Shown here one piece after another: positions 22,114 through 29,045 of a stretch of 64,000 bases of DNA. Each line of letters opens with the position of its first letter. The first letter of the stretch is position 1. Location of the stretch: positions 2,108,001-2,172,000 of the forward strand of contig OX381708.1 of the NCBI GenBank assembly GCA_947462335.1, given 5' to 3'. This DNA comes from Harmothoe impar (taxonomy: Eukaryota > Annelida > Polychaeta > Phyllodocida > Polynoidae). Position numbers and translations under genes: made by a program. The notes beneath the pieces are model-generated. The model saw only the letters and a list, made by a program, of their open reading frames with translations, did not search any database and was not told the DNA's origin.

Positions 22114-23421
22114 TCAGTTCATGTGGTAGTCGGTGATGGGATGTCGATCTCTGGTCAGCTCGACGACGTTGTCGTACACCAAGTAGAGTAGCACCGTTGT
22201 TGTCGCTTGTAGCGCCGAGCGGAAACTGACTTCCACCCTCAGCTGACCCGCTCTTATAAGGTTCACGCGACACCCGTCGTGCGATCTGTCTGGGGTTAAA
22301 TCGAGGGGGAACACCGTGTAACCGTTCAGGAATTGCTCATATGAAATACCACAGGAGCGCGCGCCCTCGTACATCCACGTTTCCGTGTGTAGCGCCAAGT
22401 ACTCTCTCACGGCCGCTTTGGTTTTAAAGTCGGGCACGTAAGCGTCGTTCGGCACCTTCTGATCGTTCACTACCACTTGAAGTGAGCTGATGTCGTAATG
22501 CTTCATCTCGAACGGGTTCTTGTTGTAGCTACCGTTGAAGGCGTCGTGGTCCAGGAAGCAAATCATCATTGACTTGGGAAGCTGGCCTGTGTTGGAGTGC
22601 GTGTAGGTGTGATCTCTGTTACCTTGAGGGATGGCGTACGTCGTCACCTCCACTCTGTTCACCGGGTAGTCGAAGGGGCCGTGTTCTATCACTGCTCTTT
22701 CGTGCGTTTCTGCTACAGCGTCCGCCACCAACACACGTCGCACGTAGAGCTTTGCTTTGTAGATCTTCAATTTGTAGCCTGCGTCAGGGGCGCACATCAG
22801 ATAGAAAGAGGGCGCTGCCTGTTTCAGAGTGAGATTGATTTCTGTCTCTCCAACGATGAGCTTCGGTTGATGAGCCAGGTCAAAGTGCAGTCGCGCCATC
22901 AGCGAAAAGCGCTGGTTGGAGATTAGCTTCCTGCGCGCAACGTACCCCGCATTCTCGTTAGTCAACGTGTCAAACTGACCAGGCGTATCTTCATGCCACC
23001 CCATGGCGCTCATGATGCCGCGCTTCATGTCTTTGTTGTAGTTGAGTAACCCTTCCAAGTAAGCTCGGTAAGGGTAGGTCTCGGTGTTGCCAGACACTTT
23101 GAAACCGCCGATGGAGACTTGGACGTCTTTGAAGAGCGAGTGAGCCAAGTTGTTCACCGGAGCTACCGCGTCGGTGTCCTCTAGCGCCGCTCCGTTCGCT
23201 TTCAGCACTTGACATTCCCGATGAAGGTAATTCTCGTTCAGGTCTGTGTACTCTTGCGACTTGTTGTTGGTGAAATTTATGTTACCTCCATCCTCTAAAG
23301 AGTTCTTTGTTTCTATCCCGAGGAAAGACGACTTTAAGATAGTAGTCTGAGTCGGCGCTACGGTGTGCAGGTCGAGTTCAGAGAGCGCGCATTCGTTACT
23401 GCTCTCGTGTACGTAAGCCAT
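22114..23421 (-). CDS. Polinton major capsid protein (double jelly-roll)
   Basis: 435 residues, frame intact. The N-terminal SELDLHTVAPTQTTI (about residues 14-28), followed by YTDLNENYLHRECQVLKANG and then LAHSLFKDVQVSIGG and ETYPYRAYLEGLLNY, is the signature order of the Polinton capsid protein family (the proteins annotated in animals as F54H12.2-like), which forms the pseudo-hexameric capsomers of the virion. The length is normal for the family. The start ATG at 23421 follows a TATA-like TATAAATAAAAAGACC about 50 nt upstream. The protease gene begins 30 nt after the stop. Despite being in a host genome the reading frame is undamaged, so the insertion is young or the gene is maintained. 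Confidence 0.92.
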   Translation of the reverse strand: MAYVHESSNECALSELDLHTVAPTQTTILKSSFLGIETKNSLEDGGNINFTNNKSQEYTDLNENYLHRECQVLKANGAALEDTDAVAPVNNLAHSLFKDVQVSIGGFKVSGNTETYPYRAYLEGLLNYNKDMKRGIMSAMGWHEDTPGQFDTLTNENAGYVARRKLISNQRFSLMARLHFDLAHQPKLIVGETEINLTLKQAAPSFYLMCAPDAGYKLKIYKAKLYVRRVLVADAVAETHERAVIEHGPFDYPVNRVEVTTYAIPQGNRDHTYTHSNTGQLPKSMMICFLDHDAFNGSYNKNPFEMKHYDISSLQVVVNDQKVPNDAYVPDFKTKAAVREYLALHTETWMYEGARSCGISYEQFLNGYTVFPLDLTPDRSHDGCRVNLIRAGQLRVEVSFRSALQATTTVLLYLVYDNVVELTRDRHPITDYHMN

Positions 23422-23468
23422 TGTGTTCTCTCTTCACGCTGACGACAGACTGACGCCGGCCACCTCCA

Positions 23469-23486
23469 GGTCTTTTTATTTATACC
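23469..23486 (-). promoter_or_regulatory. TATA-type promoter of the capsid gene
   Basis: Minus-strand GGTATAAATAAAAAGACC, about 50 nt before the capsid ATG. The same motif, with two or three changes, stands before the ATPase (26037-26052), suggesting a shared late-promoter element. Confidence 0.55.
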
Positions 23487-23504
23487 TAAGCGCCTAGGCG
23501 CTTA
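23487..23504. terminator. Perfect 18-bp palindrome at the minor capsid stop
   Basis: TAAGCGCCTAGGCGCTTA is self-complementary. It contains the TAA stop of the minor capsid gene (23502-23504) and abuts the capsid-gene TATA box. Hairpins at transcript ends are known for some large eukaryotic DNA viruses; a 3'-end or processing role here is inference. Confidence 0.45.
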
Positions 23505-23910
23505 CCGGTCGAATACATCTCCTCTACGTCTCTTGCAAGAGCCACCGCCCGTCTGAGGAGAACGCCGGCGACGTTTCGACCCTTTCTTAGACGCGCCAGT
23601 TTTCTTTCCTCCTGAGAACGCCGTACTCGCCAGACTCTTCAGAGCGCCTGCGCCTCAGTCTTTCACGCTGCTCTTTAAAGTCCGACCCGCCAGCACATCT
23701 TTAGCTACACCCACACTGGCGCGGAGCAGCGTTTTTCCCACTGTCTTCAATAGCCGGGTAGCCGAGAGCGCCACCAAAACCGTGCCCGCTCTGGAAAGAG
23801 CGCCCGCTGTACACGTTGATGCCGTTGCCCAGCTGCGCGTTGTAGTAATCGCTGTACCCTCTGCCGACGGTGCGCTTGGGTGGAAAGTACGGAACGCGTA
23901 CACGCATCAT
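23502..23910 (-). pseudogene. Polinton minor capsid/core-like protein, frameshift plus stop
   Basis: From ATG 23910 the frame encodes an Arg/Tyr/Gly-rich N-terminus (MRVRVPYFPP, then YYNAQLGNGINVYSG and GHGFGGALG). Around 23750-23770 the coding sense moves to another frame, which carries LLKTVGKTLL and KDVLAG, motifs of the small basic virion proteins found beside the capsid gene in Polintons and adintoviruses. A TGA at 23655-23657 then interrupts; after it the same frame continues with a very basic tail (SKRRRRSP) to a TAA at 23502. So there are two breaks: one indel and one nonsense codon. All other family genes here are intact, making this the main sign of decay. A programmed frameshift is possible for the first break but would not explain the TGA. 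Confidence 0.8.
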
Positions 23911-23995
23911 TTTTTCTTTGTTTTAGCGCTCAATAGGTCTCAGATGAAGCGTCACGGTCACCTCGCCTCTACTGAATGGGGTGGAATGGCCGGAT

Positions 23996-24012
23996 CGGTC
24001 TCTTAAATAGAT
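23996..24012 (-). promoter_or_regulatory. TATA-like element before the minor capsid gene
   Basis: Minus-strand CTATTTAAGAGACC, about 90 nt upstream of ATG 23910. Confidence 0.35.
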
Positions 24013-24114
24013 GCCGACCTCGGTCAACCTCTTGGAAATAATCCAAATGGTGAAAACTGATAGCTTGCCCGCCGGTCTGTTCGCCGTCTTCCTGAACCTG
24101 GCGGCGTCGCTCAG

Positions 24115-24795
24115 TTATTCCACTATGTTGATGTGACGCTCAGGTTGTATTCTCCGACCCGACATCTCGCGCACCGCACCGTCCTCGTTCCACTTGACCA
24201 GACCGGATTTCTCCAATTTCTTGTACAGCGCAGCGGTCCGGATATGATTCCTCTTGGGAACTTGGTTCACTAACCGCTCAAGTAGGGACGCGCTGGCTTC
24301 TTCAGCAGACTGACGGAGGTGAGCCGGTGGCGAAGAAGTGTAGGATGAAGAGATGTTGCTGTTGTTGGGATTCGCAAGAAAAAATTGCAATCTATTCAAC
24401 AACCTTCGGTATTTCAACATTTTCTCGCTCGATTCCAAAGTGGGATTGTTCAACACTAAGTCCAAGTCCCTGTAGATAAACTGTAGCACCTGGTGCAATG
24501 CCGCGTTGGGATGAAGGGATTGTTCTGCCTGCTTGTGGTAATAGGCCATATCGGTAGGTAGGCGGGCGGCGGTGGCAGGGGTGAAACTCTCGTTCTTTTC
24601 ACTACGCTCATCAGGAAGAGGAGGAAGGTTTGGAGCAGTAGAAGTACTAGCAGCAGCGACTGCAGTAGTAGCAGCGCTACTACTAGCAGCAGTGGGCACA
24701 TGATGAAGTAGACCTGCTCGTGATGATTTGTAGAGCGTCTCAGGATCCACGAGCGCTAAGCGTTTGTAGTGTTGTTGCTGCTCTGAGTCTGTCAT
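24115..24795 (-). CDS. Polinton late protein of unknown function
   Basis: 226 residues from the Met at 24795 (MTDSEQQQHYKRLALVDPET). An upstream ATG at 24876 gives 27 extra Thr/Ala-rich residues, but a TATA box at 24891-24899 would place transcription start near 24866, after that ATG, and LALVDP near the N-terminus fits the family pattern I remember. The middle is low complexity (Ser/Ala/Thr) and then helical. The C-terminus LLERLVNQVPKRN, KLEKSGLVKWNEDGAV and INIVE matches the conserved tail of a protein found beside the capsid genes in Polintons and adintoviruses: a helix, a xxWNxxGxV segment, then NIVxL. Its role is unknown, probably structural or assembly. It ends just before the minor capsid gene's promoter region. 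Confidence 0.7.
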   Translation of the reverse strand: MTDSEQQQHYKRLALVDPETLYKSSRAGLLHHVPTAASSSAATTAVAAASTSTAPNLPPLPDERSEKNESFTPATAARLPTDMAYYHKQAEQSLHPNAALHQVLQFIYRDLDLVLNNPTLESSEKMLKYRRLLNRLQFFLANPNNSNISSSYTSSPPAHLRQSAEEASASLLERLVNQVPKRNHIRTAALYKKLEKSGLVKWNEDGAVREMSGRRIQPERHINIVE

Positions 24796-24872
24796 AGGGG
24801 CGACGGTGGCGATGGCGCTGGCGGTGGTGGTAGGGGTGGTAGTGTCGGCGAGTAGGTGTCGAATGAGGTGTC

Positions 24873-25205
24873 TCATATACGGAGAATGCTCTTTATAAGC
24901 GGTAAGGCCATCCCTATGAGAGCCGGAATGAGGAAACCTCCCTCTTGTACCAAGACGCGTCTCTTTTTTTTTATGGGAGTAGATTTTTTGCCGACCTCCC
25001 TCAACACGTCAGCCGATTCTCGAAGCTTGTCCAGTTGTTTGTCGCTGAGCGGGATGTTCCCTATGAGTAAATTGTGACAGATCTCACTCAACGCTGCGAT
25101 CAGATCGTCGCTTCCAGAGTCTATTAAATGCGAGCAGTCCTTTGGCGAGCACTTAGCTAAGTGCTTGAGAGTGCCAAAGTGTCTTTCGAGTAGATGAGAA
25201 GCCAT
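24873..25205 (-). CDS. Polinton small hydrophobic-tail late protein
   Basis: 110 residues. The C-terminal third has the family hallmark: a GNIPLSDKQLDKLR helix (about 49-62), a basic run KKKRRVLVQEGGF (79-91), then a Pro-containing hydrophobic tail LIPALIGMALPLIKSIL (92-108). Small proteins with this IPLS/basic/QxGGFL/hydrophobic layout accompany the capsid genes in many Polintons and adintoviruses, and are thought to be virion or membrane-active proteins comparable to small adenoviral core or lytic peptides; that role is inference. ATG at 25205, 8 nt after the ATPase stop, suggesting one transcript with it. Its last 4 nt overlap the longer form of the next gene. Confidence 0.8.
   Translation of the reverse strand: MASHLLERHFGTLKHLAKCSPKDCSHLIDSGSDDLIAALSEICHNLLIGNIPLSDKQLDKLRESADVLREVGKKSTPIKKKRRVLVQEGGFLIPALIGMALPLIKSILRI
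24889..24900 (-). promoter_or_regulatory. TATA box for the late protein at 24795
   Basis: Minus-strand GCTTATAAAGAG. It lies inside the 3' end of the neighbouring small gene and only about 15 nt before ATG 24876, which is why the downstream Met is preferred. Confidence 0.5.
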
Positions 25206-25212
25206 TTTGCTA

Positions 25213-25929
25213 CTACTTTCTCTTGTTCTTTTTTTTGTCTAGCGGTACAAATACTAGCTGAGAGTTTATGGCTGTCAAAGAGGAGCGTATTCTCAGATCG
25301 TCAGGTGTTGACTGCTTGAAGTCCAGAAGGAGGTATGAGTGAGGCCGCTTGAGTTCATGGGTAAATATACTAGAGAGGGCCGCCGCGTTGGAGGGAAACA
25401 CCTGGCGAGACAGACTAGCTATTTGCCCCATGTCGCGCGGGTTCTTGAAAACGATCATGTAGTGAGCGTTCAGACTCATAGTTCGAAAGTCGGGTGATTC
25501 CTGGAATAGGTTCTGAGTGATATATATGACGCTCACGTTCCAGTGATGGGAGTATTTAGTAAAGATGTCAGCTACCACTTGCTGATTGGAACTACTCATC
25601 AGATCGTCCAATATCAGTAGAGTGTGTGGTCGTAAAGCGTCTTCTGCTACTTCCACGTCTCCCGCTATAGACTCTTTGCTAGGAAGACCTTCTCTGAATT
25701 CCACACCGTACTGATTTTGCATGTTTTCAAACAGAGGTTGCCACTCGCCGTAATGGTAAAAAGTCTTTTCCACCGGCGGCGTGACCAAATTGTTCACGTC
25801 GCTCAGAAATTGATCCACCAAGCGCGATTTTCCACAACCCGACGGACCGCTTATGATACAACTAAAGGGTCCTTGTAGTCGAGCGTCGAAATGAATTTCT
25901 GTGAAGAGTTTGCTTTTACTACTCGACAT
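25213..25929 (-). CDS. FtsK/HerA (A32-like) DNA-packaging ATPase
   Basis: 238 residues from the ATG at 25929; the six codons before it begin with GTG. Walker A GPSGCGKS is at 28-35, Walker B LLILDD at 104-109, and SVIYITQNLF at about 133-142 is the Gln/Asn sensor segment typical of A32-type packaging ATPases. The enzyme pumps the genome into the preformed capsid. Size and motif spacing are normal for Polintons and the frame is intact. A TATA-like AATAAAAAGG stands about 110 nt upstream. It heads the run of minus-strand morphogenesis genes. No DNA polymerase or integrase lies upstream, where autonomous Polintons often carry them. Confidence 0.93.
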   Translation of the reverse strand: MSSSKSKLFTEIHFDARLQGPFSCIISGPSGCGKSRLVDQFLSDVNNLVTPPVEKTFYHYGEWQPLFENMQNQYGVEFREGLPSKESIAGDVEVAEDALRPHTLLILDDLMSSSNQQVVADIFTKYSHHWNVSVIYITQNLFQESPDFRTMSLNAHYMIVFKNPRDMGQIASLSRQVFPSNAAALSSIFTHELKRPHSYLLLDFKQSTPDDLRIRSSLTAINSQLVFVPLDKKKNKRK

Positions 25930-26036
25930 TTTAGTTTTTTTCAGCACGCGTCAGAGAGTAGTTGTGTGTCTGACTGTCTGCTGTGTTTCGCACTCGAACG
26001 TTCGGTAGTGAATGGTTGTGGAGAAAAGTCAGCGGA

Positions 26037-26052
26037 CCTTTTTATTGATACC
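26037..26052 (-). promoter_or_regulatory. TATA-like promoter of the ATPase gene
   Basis: Minus-strand GGTATCAATAAAAAGG, matching the capsid-gene element GGTATAAATAAAAAGACC. Confidence 0.5.
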
Positions 26053-26141
26053 GGACGGTGTCACAGTAGCGGCGGCAGAAGTGTCTTTTTTTTCTTTTTA
26101 TTTTTGCGATAAATTCTATTTTCACTCAATAGTCATAAATG

Positions 26142-26174
26142 TTTGTATCAGACTCCAGAGGAGTCTGATACAAA
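26142..26174. terminator. Perfect 15-bp-stem hairpin with poly-T
   Basis: TTTGTATCAGACTCC, a 3-nt AGA loop, and its exact complement, followed on the plus strand by a long T run. It lies between the ATPase promoter and the 3' end of the ORF at 26255-26548. Two smaller stems follow: GATCAA/TTGATC at 26233-26252 and GGCAAAGC/GCTTTGCC at 26258-26278. Together they look like a 3'-end or insulating hairpin cluster. Confidence 0.5.
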
Positions 26175-26254
26175 TTTTTTTTTTTTTTAAAAGAAGAGGA
26201 GGAGGAGGAGGGGAGGAGGAGAGAAAAGCGCAGATCAATCTTTTTTTTGATCAT

Positions 26255-26548
26255 TTAGGCAAAGCTCGTCGCTTTGCCGCTTTTTTTTCTTTTTCTGTGT
26301 TGTGACACGATCGTCTCGAAAAAGCAATAAGGAGTGCGAGCGCGGCGGTGACAAATACATATTGGAGCGTATGGTTTAAAATAGTGCGTCCCTATCTTCT
26401 TCAATTCGGCTGCGTTGTAATATGCGGGATAACAAGTGACGACGTCGAAACGTTTAGAGACTGTGTTCACGTCGGCCACAACGCGCGCCCACCGAGTGGG
26501 AGCTGCAGTCACTCCCAAAAAACCGATCGGCTTGTCGAATCGTTTCAT
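26255..26548 (-). CDS. Unrecognised Polinton ORF, 97 residues
   Basis: Starts MKRFDKPIGFLGVTAAPTRW, has a Cys/His-containing middle (PICICHRRAR) and a basic C-terminus (QHRKRKKSGK) that could be a nuclear localisation signal. A TTATAAAG TATA box lies at 26563-26571, about 20 nt before the ATG, slightly closer than usual. The stop sits beside the hairpin at 26258-26278. Codon content is ordinary, not low complexity, and the ORF stands alone with promoter and hairpin-like 3' signals, so I think it is a real gene. No family recognised. It occupies the part of the element where replication genes would be expected, but shows no polymerase or nuclease motif. Confidence 0.5.
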   Translation of the reverse strand: MKRFDKPIGFLGVTAAPTRWARVVADVNTVSKRFDVVTCYPAYYNAAELKKIGTHYFKPYAPICICHRRARTPYCFFETIVSQHRKRKKSGKATSFA

Positions 26549-26562
26549 AGCGCTTATTCTCA

Positions 26563-26573
26563 CTTTATAAGAG
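26563..26573 (-). promoter_or_regulatory. TATA box upstream of the 97-residue ORF
   Basis: Minus-strand CTCTTATAAAG. Confidence 0.4.
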
Positions 26574-26697
26574 GAGGCAGGGTGAGGGGAGTAGCAGCGC
26601 TCTTTCTTTTCATGAAACGCCCAACGCGTGGGGGCGCTGAGAGCGGCTATTATGCCATGGTGGAGTAAATACTGTTCTGAGAAGACGGCTCTCGGCC

Positions 26698-26943
26698 ATG
26701 TCGCTACGTTTTCCTTTTCCGCTCTTGTATAACGATGATTTCTTTGGCACTCGGCTTTGCTTTTCTCGAGAATTCGGAACGCTTCAAGAGAAGCGTGAAC
26801 CTCAACTATGTGACGCTCTCTCCTTTGAGATAAAAAATAGCCGGGCAGTTGAGGAGGGCACTTTGTTCGCGTGTCCGTCTTTTAAAAACTCGCGCCCTCT
26901 GCGGCGCCATATTTCTTTCCTCCGAAAAAAAAAGACTGAGTGA
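26698..26943 (+). CDS. Doubtful plus-strand ORF, 81 residues
   Basis: Starts MSLRFPFPLLYNDDFFGTRL in the context GGCCATGTC. It is ordinary in composition with a basic end. No TATA box was found upstream, and a minus-strand ORF overlaps it, so the coding strand of this 300-bp stretch is uncertain. Confidence 0.25.
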   Translation: MSLRFPFPLLYNDDFFGTRLCFSREFGTLQEKREPQLCDALSFEIKNSRAVEEGTLFACPSFKNSRPLRRHISFLRKKKTE

Positions 26944-26997
26944 AAATAAAAATTTTAAAACAAAAAGCTCAAAGAAAATAATAAGCAATAAGCAGAC

Positions 26998-27168
26998 TCA
27001 GCTCGAAATTTCCTGCTGGCGTGTAAGTGTAGCGGTAGTAGTGTTGGCGGTGACGGTAGGGGCGGCCGGGTGACTGCCGGCGGTGGCGGCGGTCGGCTGG
27101 CCGGCGGTGGCGGTGACGGCGCCGATGGCGGTGGCGGTGGTAGAAGGGTGTGTGGAAAGAGAATGCAT
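26998..27168 (-). CDS. Short Thr/Ala-rich ORF with its own TATA box
   Basis: 56 residues (MHSLSTHPSTTATAIGAVTA...QEISS). CCTATAAAAGACTG lies immediately before the ATG at about 27170-27184. The protein is simple (Thr, Ala, Pro, Gly). A Thr/Ala-rich stretch of the same flavour precedes the late protein at 24795, so this may be a mobile low-complexity segment rather than a gene. Confidence 0.3.
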   Translation of the reverse strand: MHSLSTHPSTTATAIGAVTATAGQPTAATAGSHPAAPTVTANTTTATLTRQQEISS

Positions 27169-27489
27169 CTCAGTCTTTTATAGGAGCGACGAGAGTTCGA
27201 CTTAGTCTGACATTTTCAGCTGTCGCATGCTGACCTGCTGCTATCATAAGAGAAACAAAAGCCCTAATCACGCTTTTCAGCTGGATCCTTCCACCCACCA
27301 GTCATGGATCCAGATGGGAGGGTGGTTTAAAATTAATCCATGTACCGACTGTCATACAATAGTGTAATTAGTTGAACGTGTGTTACCTGTATAAAGGATT
27401 AGGAGGTCATGGGCTTAGAGTGTGTATAGAAAACAACTACAGGTAGCGTGAACAAAGCCGCCCCCTCCCTTTCTGTCACTCTGTCTGTG

Positions 27490-27668
27490 ACTAGAGGGTG
27501 CGCGTGTGGTAAGCGACTTAAATCTAAAGAAAAAAAATCACCCTCTCCTGTAGTCAGCAGTCAGCTGGCCGGCGGCTGGAAAATGTGATTAGAGGGGTGA
27601 GCGCGTAGTAAGTGACTTAAGGCTAATCTAAAGACCTGCCGTGAGTGGGCAGCTGGCCGGTGGCTTGA
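27490..27668 (+). promoter_or_regulatory. Duplicated upstream region of the Ala-rich gene
   Basis: Two imperfect direct copies of about 90 bp (27490-27581 and 27583-27668), each containing ACTAGAGGG/ATTAGAGGG, a GTAAGyGACTTAA string, TCTAAAG and CAGCTGGCCGG (an E-box with flanks). They sit just upstream of the TATA box at 27709, as expected for an enhancer or upstream activating block. Confidence 0.5.
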
Positions 27669-27707
27669 AAAAAGGGGGGAGTCGCCGCCCTACCGCCGCG
27701 GAGTAAG

Positions 27708-27718
27708 GGTATATAAGG
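27708..27718 (+). promoter_or_regulatory. TATA box of the Ala-rich gene
   Basis: GGTATATAAGG, about 115 nt before ATG 27828. The predicted leader carries (CAT)n and (CTA)n trinucleotide runs. Confidence 0.6.
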
Positions 27719-27827
27719 GGGAGTGAAACCGTCTTCATCATCATCATCATCATCATCATCATTCTCTCTACTACTACTACTACTACAACTACTACTACCA
27801 CCACCACGCCTCAATTTGCAGATCACC

Positions 27828-28493
27828 ATGATGGAATGTTACGACCGTAACATGAAGTGGTATGATGAAGCAGCACGCGAATGTGAAGCTGCTGCTGTAG
27901 CCGCTGCTACTGCTGCTGCTAGTGCTGCTCATCGTGCTACTGCTGCATTTACTGCGGCTGTTAGTGACGCTGGTTGTGATGGCGTTGTTGTTGTTGCCGC
28001 TGCGGCTGTGACTGCTGCTGTTGCTGCTGCCGATGCAGCTACTAATGCCGCCGATGCCGACGCTGCTGCTGCTGATGCTGTTGCGGCTGCCGATGTCGCC
28101 GCTGATGTCGCTGCTGATGTTAGGACTGCTGCTGCTAGTGTACGCTCTGTTGCCCTTGCTACTGCCGCTGCTGCTGTTGTTGCTAATGCTCACGCTACTG
28201 CTGCTGCCGCTGCTGCTGCTGCTGCTGCCGCTGCTGCCGATGCTGCTGCCGCTGATGCTGATGCTGCTGATGCTGCTGCTGATGCTGCTGATGCTGCTGA
28301 TGCTGCTGATGTTAGTAGTCGCGTCGACAAAGAATCGTCATTTGTCACACTTAAGCCTCCAGTTGAATGCGCGACAGGTAGTAGGGCTACCAACGCGACG
28401 GCCAGGTGGTGCAAATGGTGTCGTCGCTTCTGCTCGTGCTCTTGCTTTTCTTCCTGCCCTACCTGCTGCTGCTACAGTATAATAGTGTTATAG
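27828..28493 (+). CDS. Alanine-rich protein with Cys-rich tail, Polinton right arm
   Basis: 221 residues from ATG 27828 (context GATCACCATGATGG). A frame extension to 27723 has only a GTG and lies in the (TCA)n leader. The first 20 residues (MMECYDRNMKWYDEAARECE) are a normal amphipathic helix. Then about 150 residues are dominated by Ala with periodic Asp (AADAADAAD), and the end is Cys/Trp-rich (WCKWCRRFCSCSC). The long GCT/GCC/GAT runs show trinucleotide expansion. It is the only plus-strand gene of the element with a clear TATA box and duplicated upstream block, transcribed away from the late genes, so an early or accessory role is possible. No family recognised. Translation of a simple repeat is the alternative explanation. 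Confidence 0.5.
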   Translation: MMECYDRNMKWYDEAARECEAAAVAAATAAASAAHRATAAFTAAVSDAGCDGVVVVAAAAVTAAVAAADAATNAADADAAAADAVAAADVAADVAADVRTAAASVRSVALATAAAAVVANAHATAAAAAAAAAAAAADAAAADADAADAAADAADAADAADVSSRVDKESSFVTLKPPVECATGSRATNATARWCKWCRRFCSCSCFSSCPTCCCYSIIVL

Positions 28494-28590
28494 TGTTTGA
28501 ATGAGAACGCGCGTACTTACACATAGACACTGTAAACAGATGTGCTTTTTTTTGAAAATATAATTTTAGCATAACATGAAAAAAATGAAA

Positions 28591-29039
28591 ATATCTTGTT
28601 GTGTTTTATTTTCTATATATAAGTTATATAACTTTTTTTTTGTTTACAAACAAAACACGTCACGTCACGTGTCACGTGGTGTTGTTTACAAACGAGAGAG
28701 CCACGTGGTGTTGTTTACAAACAAACCCTGAGTAGGTCATGTTACCATAGTTACCAGAATGCTGGCTTCTGATTGGCTGAGCCTAAGTAGGTCACATGAC
28801 GTAAGTAGGTCACGTTACCATGGTTACCAGAAATGCCGGCCTCTGATTGGCTGAGAGCTTCTAAGTAGGTCAGTAGGTAACCCAGAATGCTGGCTTCTGA
28901 TTGGCTCAGAGTCCTAAGTAGGTCACGTTACCATGGCAACGGGTCACGTGACCAAATGGAGGCCTCTGATTGGCTGCATATCGAGTGAGTAATAAACAGT
29001 ACTTAAGCATGGTCCCGTTCCGATACAATATATACTACT
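28591..29039 (-). repeat. Polinton right terminal inverted repeat
   Basis: Inverted partner of 20936-21377. It carries GTTACCATAGTTAC (28741), GTTACCATGGTTAC (28814) and GTTACCATGGCAAC (28927), four CTGATTGGCT inverted CCAAT boxes (about 28770-28973) and several CACGTG sites. Differences from the left copy are mostly single bases and short indels, so the two ends have diverged little. Confidence 0.95.
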
Positions 29040-29045
29040 GACATG

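Larger units (their letters stand above)
20936..29039 (-). mobile_element. Compact Polinton/Maverick-type element, 8,104 bp, complete ends
   Basis: Both ends start 5'-AGTAGTATATATTGTATCGG, giving inverted repeats of about 445 bp. GACATG at 20930-20935 and again at 29040-29045 is a perfect 6-bp target duplication, the length known for Polintons. Inside, on the minus strand, are the family's morphogenesis genes: packaging ATPase, small hydrophobic late protein, second late protein, minor capsid protein, major capsid protein and protease. Polintons are normally 15-20 kb and also encode protein-primed polymerase B and a retroviral-type integrase; neither is present in any frame. The region 26.0-28.5 kb instead holds unrecognised ORFs. 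GC content is visibly higher than in the flanks. Either this is a non-autonomous derivative copied and integrated by enzymes from elsewhere, or it is a distinct compact lineage. Confidence 0.95.

Noticed and set aside
22085..22273. Longer N-terminus for the protease
   Set aside because: It overlaps the capsid gene and lacks family resemblance; the Met at 22084 fits the known protease N-terminus.
22569..22926. Plus-strand ORFs of 87 and 109 codons
   Set aside because: Antisense shadows of the intact major capsid gene.
28021..28482. Leu-rich 153-codon ORF
   Set aside because: Alternative frame of the Ala-codon runs in the gene at 27828; it lacks a good start context.
26000..28590. Possible PolB or integrase in the Polinton right arm
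   Set aside because: No ORF is long enough and no YxDTDS, SLYP, zinc-binding HHCC or DDE pattern was seen.
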